From Oscheius sp. JU75 (Eukaryota > Nematoda > Chromadorea > Rhabditida > Rhabditidae), in NCBI GenBank assembly GCA_037178855.1, contig JASJZC010000004.1, positions 6,820,001 to 6,884,000 on the forward strand: a DNA stretch of 64,000 nt. Reading direction: 5' to 3'. The position numbers and the translations under genes were made by a program. Positions 23,181 to 33,346 of this stretch are shown in pieces. The notes beneath the pieces were generated by a model. It saw only the letters and a list, made by a program, of their open reading frames with translations. It was not told where the DNA came from and ran no database searches. Numbering within the stretch: the first letter of the stretch is position 1; each line of letters begins with the position of its first letter.

Positions 23181-26100
23181 ATGCATGTGATGACGGTCAG
23201 CAAGGCAGGCATGCAGGGAGTGAACAAGGAGAAGGTGTCGAAGATTATAGCAGAGAACACGAGCGCAAATTACTCTAATTTTACGGCAAAGCAGCAGAAA
23301 CGGGTTGATGAGAGAGTAGAGGAGATGAAGAAGACGTTGGCCAGCGTTTCGCCGGCGGAATGGGCGCGATCACAGCAGGAGGTGAGGGCTTCTGGAACTT
23401 TGTCGTGGGTTGTGTATATTGTACGTAAGATGCGGATCTTGCTATACGCTACCAAAACTGTCGACAGAGACTGCCTCCACAACGTTTGATGAAACTCTTT
23501 GATCACTGAAAATGAGAATTTTACTCAAACGAGTTGCATATGCATACAACTGGTACTCTTCCTGGGATCATAGCAGAATATGAGCTATAAATGATCCCAA
23601 AATTGCTCCCTACAGTCCAGTTGGTTATCGTGATGTCGAAGCGGACTGGTTGTGAATCGTATTTGGAGCTTCTGTTAACTCTGTTCGAGCGATTCGAGTA
23701 GCATCAGTCCATGTTTTGTTTTCTAGACCTTTTTTGCATGGGTCATTCGAAAGAGCTCATCTCTTCCTTCATCTCGGTAGGGTTTCAGTTCAGAAAGCAT
23801 GTGAATGTTGTCCTTCTAATGCGACCCTTTTCAAATGATACCAAGCAAACGATTCATGGTAGTTTTATGGCATGGAACAAAGCTGGCCAGCCTATGAATT
23901 CGACAGGGAATCATAGAAAAGCTTGCAAGAAATCCGAAGGGCCGACAAGCAGCTGCTCTTTCTCCTCCTGAACCACTAATTTTTCAGGCCGACGACCTCA
24001 TCGCACTGCTCGAAACGACCCGAGATCTGACCCGGCAATGTGTTCACATAGACATGGTACCTATTTTTCCTTCTTTTTGCTTTAAAGTTCTCACTTCAGG
24101 ACGCCTTTTTCGCTGCCGTCGAGATGCGCGACGAACCCCGTCTCCGCACAGTCCCGATGGCCGTCGGATCTCAAGCCATGCTCGTAACATTGCTGTGTTT
24201 CCTAGTAGAGTTGAAAAAATTTTAGAGCACGTCGAATTATATCGCTCGCCAATCCGGGGTTCGAGCAGCCATGCCCGGATTCATTGCCCGGAAGCTCTGT
24301 CCGGAGTTGGAAATCATCGGCGGGAATTATGGCAAATATGGTCGAGAGAGCAAGGTAGTACCTTGGAACCCTTTCCCATCACTTTTCTTCTCAAGTTAGC
24401 TTTCTTTGTCAGCCAGGGGGTTCGAACACGGGCCATTTGGTTCCAAGGCTGACTTCTTATACACCGCCTGAGTTATGCTGAAAATCTGTATTGTAGTCCA
24501 AGGGTCGAACCCATGCCCTCTAGATCTCAGTCCACTCCCCTATCGACTGAGCCGTATTGAAAAAGCCAGGTGTACATGTGCGAGGGTCGAACTCGGGGAC
24601 CCTGGATCCTAGTCAGCTGTCTAACCGACTGAGTCATGCTGTATTTGACCCCAAAATTCCAGATATTCGCCGCGATTTTCGCCGAATATGACGACGATTT
24701 CTCAATGGGAAGTCTTGATGAGGCCTACATTGACATTACGGAATTTTTGAGCCAAAGAAATTGCTCAAGTTAGCTGATTTTCGGCCCAATTTTATGTATT
24801 TTTCCAGAAAAATTCACGCGACTCCGATTTGGAGGTGAATGCAACTGTCGACTGCCACTGCTTGAAGGCGATGTAGAGGAAAATATGAGGGTATCGGAGA
24901 AGGTATGCAAGAAATGCGGGAAGAAACAGACGACCTATGAAGATGAGGTGGAATTCGGGACGACGAGAGCAGAAGTCGTGAAGGAGATTCGTTTCCGGGT
25001 GGAACAGGCCACTGGGCTGACTTGTAGTGCAGGTAAATTACCTCATTCTCGCGATAGAGAATCTGGTTCAAAGACAAAATTTGATCGGAAAATTTGATCC
25101 AGTTCGTTATCTCGTCTGTAAACAGAATTTTGCAACAGCTGCCGTCTGGGCAAGAGCTTGTTCCTCATGACACTCTGGAGCAACTTTCGTAGGAGAATGC
25201 GCTATGACTGCTGGTCATAGGGAGAGGGACAGAAACACGGGCCCTGTCACTATGAGGGGACGGTGGAACGCGTTTTCAAATCGGGTTCCGCGACGAACTT
25301 CGCCCTAAATGCTTTTTTTGCATTTTTCGGTGCTTAACGCACAACTTCGTGACTTCTAAGTGTGTTTAATCGACTCAGCGTCGAAAACTACTTCGACGTC
25401 AAAAATGTAGAGAAAAATTTTGAAGGAAAAAGGGGATAAGAACAGCGTCCTCTTTTCTTCGTTATTTACGGCATTTTTGACGTCGGCGCTGAGTCGATTG
25501 AACACACTTAATAACCGAGAAAAGGAGTGCAAAGCATCGAAAAATGCAGAAAGTTCATTTTTAACCATGTTCGTGGATGGACCCATCTACAAAAATGGTT
25601 CTGCCACCCCCCTCGTAGTGAGAGTGTCCCTTTAACAGGGGACATAGGACACAGAGACACTCACAGAGACTAAAAATTGACAAGATGATATGACCGAAGT
25701 AGTAAAAGTTTGCTTGACTGTGAGTGACAGCAATTAGGACAGATTGACACACAGAGAGACAGAGCTAACTAGCCAGAGAAGCCGAGACAGAGTCAAGGTG
25801 ACAAGAAGACAAATACAGCGTCAGGGAAACAGCGAGATAAACAGAGAGAGAAATTTCCCATTTATCACTTCTTTTCTAGCCTGGAATGCTTTTGAACCTT
25901 CAACTATAATCAACCATTCACGCTTTTCCTAACTGAAGAAAAAGAGATAAAATGCATAGAAAATAGATAGCCAGTAGTACTGTCGAAACCAGCTGGTGAG
26001 CTCCTAAAGCGGCAAAAAGTGGGCCGAAACCGGCTTCCAAACTTTAGACAAACCCAGTCTATTTCCAGGAGTCGCCTCCAATTTCATGCTGGCCAAGATC

Positions 26101-27564
26101 TGCTCCGATCTGAACAAGCCTAACGGTCAATACGAGCTGCCTAACGAATATGTCCTCATTATGGACTTCTTAAGAGAACTTCCCATTCGAAAAGTACGCA
26201 ATTTTTAGTGCCAAATCCATAATAATAATAACAAAAGGTCTGCGGGATTGGCCGAGTCTCCGAAGCTCATCTAAAGGCCTGTGGCATGGCCACAGTCGGC
26301 GATATACTCGAGAAGAGAGCAGCACTGAAATTCGTCTTCACCCAGCTCAGCCAGGAACATTTTTTGCGCGTGGGATTAGGCCTAAGCGGCCGGCCCAGAG
26401 AGGGAGACCCCAGGAGGAAGAGTATCTCTGTTGAGAGGACTTTCACGTAACTTTGGGCTCATTTCCGTCAAAAGATCAGAGTTTAGACCAACGAGCGACC
26501 CGGAAGAACTGAAGGAGACGGTCAAGTCAATCTGTGAGGAGCTGTTTGGGGATATTCAGAGGGTTAAGATTATGGGTGAGCGACTTTTTTGCGAAGCTTA
26601 GGTTATCGGCACCGAGCTTGTGTCCAAAAAAAGTTGAATGCATTTTCCTGGTAACCTCATGGCGCACGCCTTTACGAATAAGCGTAATCCCTGAAATACG
26701 ATAGAATCGCCCAAAATAATCCATTAATTTCTCGTTTCAGGAGGCCGATGTGTGACGCTCAAAATCAAGTTGTCCTCCTTTGACGTCCTCACCCGCTCTC
26801 ATACAGTAGCCTCCACGGTCACGGATCTGGAAGGTTCTATTTTATCTCAAAATCTTTAAAATTATACACTTTGGGTCTACTCACAGCCGCCAACATCATT
26901 CTGGCCAGGGAACTCGGCCAAGAGATGCGTCTGCTTGGAGTCCGTTTGAGCCAGCTCAAATTCGCTGATGAGGAAGGCAGCTGCAGCGGAAAGACGGTCA
27001 AGGACTATTTTAAACAGGCCAAGAGGCTGAAGCTGGACTTGGAGGAAGGAGAAGAGGAAGAAGAATCCGAGTCTTCGAGAGAGCCGACGTCGGAGTCAGT
27101 TTTTACTTTTTGTTGGTTTTGCGACAGCTTACACATCAAGTATTTCACAAGCCGCAGCACCAGCTCAAATTTTTTTTTAGAAATAGGCAGAGATCGTAAT
27201 TGGTCAGGAATAAGCATCTGGCCCAAATTTTTCAAAAAACCGGGAACAACATTCGATTTGAAATTATGACTCTTGTGTTTGTGAATCTTCAAAAACGCCA
27301 CACGCTGACAGAGACACTTTAAAGTTTGACTATTTCAGACCCCCTCTCCCCGAAGTCTCCTGTCCTATCTGTTCAAAGAGCCTTCCCCAAGACGACCACA
27401 CAGTCAACAAGCACCTCGACGAGTGTCTAAATCGTGATGTCTTGAAAAAAGAAGATCGTCCCAGCTCACTTTTCAAGAAAGTCCCCTCGAAAAAAGAGGC
27501 CAGAAAGAAGGGGAAGACAACAGTCCCCGCTATTACCTCCTTTTTCTCAAAGGCCAAGAAATAG
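23181..27564 (+). CDS. polk-1: translesion DNA polymerase kappa (Y family)
   Basis: Bypasses bulky minor-groove DNA lesions in the nucleus. The ATG (23181) lies 11 bases after a GTTTTTAG acceptor. N-clasp: KAGMQGVNKEKVSKII. Palm: VHIDM/DAFFAAVEMRDEP across an intron, with the first catalytic Asp; SLDEAY gives the second metal-binding Asp and Glu; AVGSQAML, then STSNYIARQSGVRAAMPGF. After FLSQRNCS an exon (24808-25031) carries GECNCRLPLL and VCKKCGKKQ, a Cys-rich insert before the conserved EIRFRVEQATGLTCSA. Thumb and little-finger motifs follow: SNFMLAKICSDLNKPNGQY, RELPIRKVCGIGRVS, RKSISVERTFT. The C-terminus has one Rad18-type UBZ (CPICSKSLPQDDHTVNKHL, then DEC) and a terminal PIP-box-like ITSFFSKAKK. 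Exons: 23181-23381, 23988-24056, 24100-24183, 24226-24354, 24663-24770, 24808-25031, then about 26071-26193, 26239-26446, 26489-26574, 26742-26833, 26888-27092, 27340-27564. Introns hold a tRNA-like trimer and a full MITE. Confidence 0.96.
24408..24645 (-). repeat. tandem tRNA-like trimer
   Basis: Three tRNA-like units read on the reverse complement. Unit 1: GACTCAGTCGGTTAGACAGC then GAGTTCGACCCTCG. Unit 2: CGGCTCAGTCGATAGGGGAG then ATGGGTTCGACCCTTGG. Unit 3: TTTTCAGCATAACTCAGGCG then CGTGTTCGAACCCCC, ending TGGCTGACAAAG. Each has A- and B-box-like motifs. The unit 2/3 junction (GGACTACAATACAGATTTTC) matches those in the dimers at 18419 and 34304. It fills most of a polymerase kappa intron, antisense. 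Confidence 0.85.
25240..25640. repeat. fold-back MITE-like element, copy 4 (most complete)
   Basis: A long inverted repeat. The left arm has GCCCTGTCACTATGAGGGGA, GCATTTTTCGGTGCTTAACG, AAGTGTGTTTAATCGACTCA and GACGTCAAAAATG. The right arm returns the complement: CATTTTTGACGTC, TGAGTCGATTGAACACACTT, GCAAAGCATCGAAAAATGC and GAGTGTCCCTTTAA. A centre of about 50 bases contains AAGAACAGCGTCC. No transposase is encoded. It sits in a polymerase kappa intron and is the best reference for the family. Confidence 0.88.
25641..25850 (+). repeat. degenerate ACAGAGAC tract
   Basis: Imperfect ACAGAGACA/CAGAGACTC words spread over about 200 bases in the same polymerase kappa intron, immediately after MITE copy 4. 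Confidence 0.55.
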
Positions 27565-28204
27565 GCTACTTTTTGTGATATGTCCACCCCGTAGTGTCAT
27601 GTGCATTTCTCAGAGTCAGAGTAAACGCTCCCCCAATCAGGTCGCCAATTTGGCATTATCAATTCATTAGATCGTCCTCTCCTCCTTCTCTTAGCCCGTC
27701 TAATTGAAGTCTTCCCCCGGCGACTGTCAGTTCGCCTCGTTTGAAGCGCCATTTGCCGCACACCGCCGTCCCTGTGCCTATCTGCTTACTGAATCTAATT
27801 GGGACGAGTCGATCTCGCTTTACAGGTGAAAACTACCGCCATCTTCTAACCCGCACGCGGGACATACTTTGGAGTCGAGACAGGGTGGACTTGTGGGGGA
27901 GGGGAGGCTACTGAAGACAAAGAGCGGATAATCAACGATAACCGTATCCGGACAGAGATACATAAGAATGAGGGACAGAAAGCGGGTAGTCTACCGAACG
28001 AGGAGGGAATTCGGATACAGAGATGATCGGAAAGAATGAGATATAGAGATTGGGTAACAGAGACTGAGGGTCAGAGAAACGGAGAAACAGCGAGTAGTCT
28101 ACCGGACGATGACAGTATTGGGGTACATAGATGTACGGAAAGAGTGAAACATAGAGATTGGGAGACAGACTGAGAGGCATAGATTCAGAGACACTGAGAC
28201 TAAG

Positions 28205-28415
28205 AGACAGGGATAGGGAGACAGCGGGTAGTCTACCGGAAGGGGACAGTTTTCGGGCACAGACACGGTTCTTCTGCTTCTACCAGTAGACTGTTTCTGT
28301 TCTGGACACACACTGGACATGGGAGTTAACCGGTCCGATCACCTGTCACTCTGTCGAAAACAGCTACGGTAGTCCAACTAGTCGTCGTTCCAGAAGTACA
28401 GCTACTGCCTCGGAA
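28205..28415 (+). repeat. diverged dispersed repeat, copy 1
   Basis: Shared in order with 31168-31375: GCGGGTAGTCTACCGGAAGG, GGACAGTTTTCGG, CCAGTAGACTGTTTCTGTTC, TCCAACTAGTCGTC, CAGAAGTACAGCTACTG. It contains GTAGTCTACC and the near-complement CCAGTAGAC. Partial units precede it at about 27978 and 28085. Confidence 0.75.
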
Positions 28416-29324
28416 CACTAGTTTTCGCTTCCAATTTAATTCGCAAAACAATACAAAAAATTTGGGACTTTCTAAATACAGCAGACAAAGAAGGAAGGGA
28501 ACTTTTCCTTCTCTTGGGTACCTCAGAGAGAAAACTCTGGAATAGTGGGAAGACTTGGCCATTGAAAACAAGTGACCACTGTAATCGAGAAGACGTAGCC
28601 TGTGGCGATGTCTTGTTTGACAGCAAACAGTCGGAAGAGTTAGTTCGTTAGTTAGTTCTCCTGCTCGGTTTGAGAGCTCATAGGAGCTAAGTTTTAATAG
28701 TCAAATGCAAGCTTAAACGTGAGGGTTGAAAGAACAGATCGCGAGATCTGAAAGCGTACAGAGCGCCTGCCAGGATAACTGTTAGTCCACATGGTTCTTC
28801 TCTGGTCTGGGAACAGGTACCGTATTACCTCTATTAGAGCTCTTCCCTCCAAGCTTCTAGTCATAGTGCACACAAAGGAAAAGTCGAGTGAGGTTGGACG
28901 GAGACGTAGACAGAGAACATGAACACGTAATCCAGGGAGAAGACTTACAGCCTGGTTCATAAATCTAGTGCCATTGCCTCAAATCTAAACACTATCGTTC
29001 CCTGCTCTCCATAGCAAATGTTCCCACCTTGCTTCCTTCCCATCTCCCCCATCCACTTATAGCGGCTAAATATGTGTATGTCTTTCTGTCTGTGTCGCTC
29101 TGTTACACGTGTTTTCGACTGGCAGCCGAAAGAAGATGTTATCGTAACCTGTCGTTTCTCTGTCTCTTGAAGGGCATGGAGGAGAGAGGAGACAAAACAG
29201 CTCTTTACGAGCTCCAATCCATCACTCCTTTTCCCTCATTTGCTCCTCGAGTCCATCACGGCTCATTTCCTAATTGCTGACAGCTATCGGGGTAATTAGG
29301 TGGCGCATCTCTCTTATCATGTCT

Positions 29325-29545
29325 CTTTCTCTCTATCTCTCTGTCTCTCTGTCGCTCTGTCGCTCTGTCGCTCTGTCGCTCTGTCTCTCTGTCGCTCTGT
29401 CGCTCTGTCGCTCTGTCTCTATGTCTTTGTGTCTCTCTGTCTCTCTGTCTCTCTATCTCTCTATCTCTCTGTCTCTCTGTCTCTCTATCTCTCTGTCTCT
29501 CTGTTTGTCTGTCTTTCTGTCTTTCTGTCTGTCTGTCGCTCATCC
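29325..29545 (+). repeat. CTCTGT microsatellite-like array
   Basis: About 220 bases of near-pure CTCTGTCT/CGCTCTGT units on the plus strand, ending about 140 bases before the engrailed start codon. It is the purest and longest such tract in the window. It creates long repetitive open frames on both strands that are not genes. Confidence 0.95.
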
Positions 29546-29682
29546 CAGAGGGAGAGAGATACCGTATGACCCGCCCCGCACCCAAAGGGGCGGTCCCCTT
29601 CGGCTGGCTGATTGAGGTCTTTATCGCACTCTTCTTCTTTCCCCACCCTCGCACAAAAAAAAGTTTTCCACAGGAAGACGGG

Positions 29683-30751
29683 ATGCATCCGTTCAGCATC
29701 GAGTCTATTCTAGCGACACCGGTCACCTCAACGTCCTCCTCCCCGTCAGTCTCTGATCTTTCTCCCAACAGGTATGACACTTTACAAACTGACAGGATAT
29801 GTATTTTAGTTCGGTTAATACAAGCCCAGTGATACCCAAACTCAACATACCGTCTCTGCCTCTGTCAGACAGTCGGAATCTCTTTCCGGCATGGGTCTTT
29901 TGCACGAGGTATTCGGACAGACCTTCTTCAGGTAAGAGTCTCTCTGTCACTTTCTTTTTTTCTCTGCCTCGGGTCTCTCTCTTTCTCTGTCTCTTATCTT
30001 CCATCCCCAAATGAGATCCTAATTTGAAAATCTCCGCTCGCTGAACGGTCATTCCACCTCCCTATCCCTCTCTAAATAGCCTTTACTGCCATTGTTTGAG
30101 CGCGAAAACATAGAGAGATCTTGACTACCGATAATGATGGGGACAGTTACAGGACAGAGGACAAGGAAGCCTCGGAAGAGGGAGAGTTCTTCAGAAGAGG
30201 AAAAGAGACCCAGGACGGCTTTCACATCGGATCAGTTGGACAGACTGAAGGACGAGTTCAGGGACAATAAGTGAGTGGAGAGTCAGGGATTTTAACATAG
30301 ATTATGGTTTAGGTACCTGACAGAGAAGAGGAGACAAGAGTTGGCCCATGAGCTACGATTGAATGAGTCCCAGATCAAGATTTGGTTTCAGGTATGTGTA
30401 GTTTTGAGACAATGACAGGGACAGGGACAGACTTTACAGTAAATTGTTACCTTCCAACTAAGTAACAGATTGGCATGCCTCGTTAATCTCGTAAGAAATA
30501 CACGCCGATAAAATCTCACGAGTAGCGCCATGCCAAATTTCGCGCCGCCGACATACCGTAGCCTTGTACTCCCAGAGTGTCTCTAATCGAAAGGTGGCCG
30601 CGCATCTGATACGCGGCAGATTGTTACACGACATGAGAACAGCCAATTTGTTCAGAACAAGAGGGCCAAGTTGAAGAAGGCAACCGGAGAACGTTCGACC
30701 ATCTCCTTCCCGCCGTTCCATAGCCTCTATCAGCGGGTACTACAGCAGTGA
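29683..30751 (+). CDS. ceh-16: engrailed homeodomain transcription factor
   Basis: Five-exon gene encoding about 165 residues with the engrailed domains in order. EH1, the Groucho-binding repressor motif: [13 protein letters not shown] (exon 1, 29683-29771). EH2/EH3: [19 protein letters not shown] (exon 2, 29810-29931), containing the PBC-binding Trp. A basic linker [15 protein letters not shown] opens exon 3 (30153-30270). The EH4 homeodomain runs [16 protein letters not shown] to [18 protein letters not shown] over exons 3-5 (30313-30391 and 30656-30751), with the Gln-50 and WFQNKR recognition helix intact. EH5 follows ([12 protein letters not shown]). All junction phases agree, and the start gives EH1 directly. 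AATAAA at 30816-30821 ends it. It would act in the nucleus in epidermal and neural patterning. The protein is very short compared with insect or vertebrate engrailed, similar to the nematode form. Confidence 0.96.
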
Positions 30752-30815
30752 ATAATGGAGTTTCCTACCTCACAGACATGGTCAAAATCTACCTCTGTAC
30801 ACACATCGATATCTC

Positions 30816-30821
30816 AATAAA
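30816..30821 (+). terminator. polyadenylation signal of engrailed
   Basis: AATAAAGATCTTTAT, 65 bases after the engrailed stop codon. The motif is nearly palindromic, so it could also serve the opposite strand, though no minus-strand gene ends there. Confidence 0.7.
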
Positions 30822-31167
30822 GATCTTTATGTTTCAGTTTGAGTTCAGAAAGACAGAGAGATAGAGAGGCGGAGAGACAGAGAGACACTAAATTCAGTGA
30901 TTTATCGCTACAGAGTTTCTCGAACTGTCACTATCCACAGATTACTGTCACCTTGCGCACTGTTATCTGGTGTCAAAGTCAAGACAGCGCGCTAAACGTA
31001 AATCAGCTAAGAAAGATTGGAACCCCATGTCAAAGAGCGCCTGTATTTTATGTTATCGCACCCTTGTCTGCCAGTAGACATTATTCATCAGAGAAACAGA
31101 GAGACCCTGTGAGACAGAGATTGCGGACAGAGAGAGGCAGAGAAACTAAAAGAGCGAGGCACAGAGA

Positions 31168-31375
31168 GACCGCGGGTAATCTATTGGAAGGGGACAGTTT
31201 TCGGACACAGAAAGTTTTTCAGGCTTTTCCGTTTCTCCCAGTAGACTATTTCTGTTCATACACAGAGATACTGGACAAGGAAAATAACCGAATCCATCTC
31301 TCGTCACTCTATCGGGAAGAGCCAGGCCGTCCAACTAGTCGTCCACGCAGAAGTACAGCTACTGTCTCTGAACTC
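31168..31375 (+). repeat. diverged dispersed repeat, copy 2
   Basis: Matches 28205-28415 module by module: GCGGGTAATCTATTGGAAGG, GGACAGTTTTCGG, CCCAGTAGACTATTTCTGTTC, TCCAACTAGTCGTC, CAGAAGTACAGCTACTG. It ends 70 bases before the secreted-protein start codon, so it may contribute to that promoter. Confidence 0.75.
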
Positions 31376-31447
31376 GTTCGAGTTTGTGACTCTCTAATTG
31401 CCATCAACTATACAGAACACTCGAAGCAAGTTCAACTAGACGACTAG

Positions 31448-32415
31448 ATGCTGCTCCACCTGCTGCTGCTCCTTCTACAGCTGTCCACCATCGTCGTCTG
31501 GAGCTGCTCCAAGAAGAAGAAGATGACGTCCCGATCGAACAGGGACAGTGGGGGTGCCACCTCACAATCGTCTCTACTCTCCTCGGACAAGAAGAAAGGC
31601 TCGGGTCCGGCTATCGCCCCCCACAAGCAGAACAACGCGGAGGCAAAGGGCAAGGAACTCGAAGTCGAGTCGACGCAGAAATCTGAGAGGATTAAAGCCA
31701 AGATGGAGGAAGGACAAGACGAATGGGTCAACAGCGAGGAGGACACGCGGGATGATGTGCCGAGCCTCGAGCCCGCCGAACTGGACGTCCCCTCGGAGGA
31801 GATTCTGCTGCCGTTGAAGGTGAGTCTAGTTCTTTGATTGGGTGAACAGAAACAGTGACAGAGACAGACACAAAGAGACAGGTATACAAGAACAGTGACG
31901 GAAGACATCACTGTCACTATCTGTCTCTAGGACAGGGACAGGAAGTGAAATATTGTAGACAGAGACTGGAGCAGCGACGAGGACAGTAGACAGGAACAGG
32001 ACAAAGAGACCGAGACAGTCAGAAACCGCGATAGAGACGGAGAAAGGGTCAAATGGTTCCATTTCAGAAGGCCAAAGCCAATCGCGACGGGATGATGAAC
32101 AGCGCCGAGAAGCCGTCGGCCCGACTGAGAGAGGAGAAGACGCCGGCGAGTGAGCGCTCGATCCGGGAGCAGAAGCCGAGGAAACTGGTCTCGAAACAGC
32201 CGTCCGATCTGCTGACGCCCAGAAGACGACGAGCCACCCCGACCCGGCAGGAAATGCCGACGGCCATCGAGCGAAAGAAGTCGTCGATGAGAACGGGCAC
32301 GAAAGCGGCTGCTGCGATGAAGTTGAAGGCCACCAAATCGACGGACATGCTAGTGGAACAGGGCACGCGGCCCATGGCCGAAGGACTAGGCCTTTCCGAC
32401 CGATATACAAAATAA
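31448..32415 (+). CDS. secreted Lys/Ser/Glu-rich protein with signal peptide
   Basis: Two exons (31448-31819 and 32068-32415, phase 0; donor AAG/GTGAGT, acceptor ATTTCAG), about 240 residues. The N-terminus MLLHLLLLLLQLSTIVVWSC is a textbook signal peptide, followed by SKKKKMTSRS. The mature part is disordered: acidic and charged in exon 1 (DEWVNSEEDTRDD), strongly basic in exon 2 (EQKPRKLVSKQPSDLL, RRRRATPTRQE). It ends GLGLSDRYTK. Small proteins with a leucine-rich signal followed by C-S-K-K-K-K are, to my knowledge, common in nematodes and mostly uncharacterised. No enzymatic domain, Cys framework or transmembrane segment is seen. The stop codon overlaps an AATAAA at 32411-32416. Confidence 0.65.
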
Positions 32416-32416
32416 A
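32411..32416 (+). terminator. AATAAA overlapping a stop codon
   Basis: The final codons AAA TAA followed by A create AATAAA across the stop of the secreted-protein gene, which could permit a nearly absent 3' UTR. No better signal is seen in the following 100 bases. Confidence 0.4.
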
Positions 32417-33346
32417 CTTAGCACGTAAGTCTTTTGTTCTTTTCTTTCTACTTGACAGACAGGAACAGGGTGAGAGACAGACATGGTTATTTGACCCTCA
32501 ACCTTCCGTTCCCTCTTTTGAATTCGGTTTTGCTTGGAAAAGAGTCGGGAAACCTGTAAGTCTGCATATCAGGTAGAGACACTTGGGTGTTTTGGAAGAA
32601 GTGTTACCTGACAAGGGAACGTGTAACTTCAACAAGGTGGATCCCAATCAACAAGTTTACCATTAAGATCCCCGTACATGTTGTGGATTTTTGCTTACGG
32701 TCTTCCCAGGCCAAACTACGACGGCTCTACAAACGGAGAGATTCTTAGATCCGGCTACCAAACTACCAAGTGAAGCTAAGAACCCTGCTATTAGCTTGGT
32801 CCGATTCTTCGATGGTTTTGGAGGGGCTGAATAATCATCAAATGGAAAACCACTAATTATGGGGTTCTGTGTGATGAAAAGTGTTGAAAATGCCGGGAAT
32901 AAAGCCGAAAAATCAAACTTGACAGGCACAGTTTGTCGGCCTGGGGAGACATTTCTTTAAACTACCGCTCTTCGTTGGAAATGGTCTACAGCTCAGTGGT
33001 AGGGCACTGAAATTTTAATCCAATGGTTAAGGGTTCGACCCTCTTACGTGGCGGTACCTTTTCTTCTTCCTTCTCCTACCACTTTTGTTCGAACAAGCCC
33101 CATCAATCCATCTCCTCTTCCCCGTATGACCTCGGTTATGGGTTGTATATTTGGCATCTAATAGGCACCCCGGCGCTGACAGATAACTTACGCAACGAGA
33201 TGCTCATCTCGTCGTCCAATCCTAATGAGCATAGCCAAAACAGATAGAGGGAACAAGATTTTTTTTTAAGACGAAACCAACAACAAACAGAGCAGCAATA
33301 ACAAATTGTATCAACAGGAGTCGGGAAGTGGAGAGAGAGCAACAGC
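32416..33346. other. spacer with a tRNA-like element
   Basis: No supported exon. It holds a tRNA-like sequence near 32982-33056 and, beyond it, the 3' flank of the minus-strand NIFK-like gene. Confidence 0.5.
32982..33056 (+). repeat. tRNA-like sequence or tRNA pseudogene
   Basis: The D-arm region CAGCTCAGTGGTAGGGC and T-arm AAGGGTTCGACCCTCTT are well formed, with intact A and B boxes. The anticodon stem and 7-bp acceptor stem do not close, so I do not call a functional tRNA. Confidence 0.6.

Larger units (their letters stand above)
27565..29682. other. 2.1-kb region upstream of engrailed, repeats but no gene
   Basis: No supported exon. It contains diverged repeated units with GGTAGTCTACCG near 27985, 28092 and 28222; the 28205-28415 unit has a second copy at 31168-31375. 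A long CTCTGT tract lies at 29325-29545. Non-coding conserved regulatory DNA for engrailed would be expected here, but nothing specific can be identified by eye. Confidence 0.5.
30752..31447. other. spacer between engrailed and the secreted-protein gene
   Basis: Besides the engrailed polyadenylation signal it contains GACAGAGAG tracts and the second copy of the diverged repeat (31168-31375). The long open frame crossing it is made of repeat sequence and is not supported as a gene. Confidence 0.5.

Noticed and set aside
24251-24280. GGGGTTCGAGCAGCC resembling a tRNA B box
   Set aside because: It is inside the polymerase kappa exon encoding QSGVRAAMPGF.
29256-29780. Long minus-strand open frame rich in RETERQRDR-type repeats, and matching plus-strand LSLCLSVSL frames
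   Set aside because: They are translations of the CTCTGT array in both directions; the true coding sequence here is engrailed exon 1 on the plus strand.
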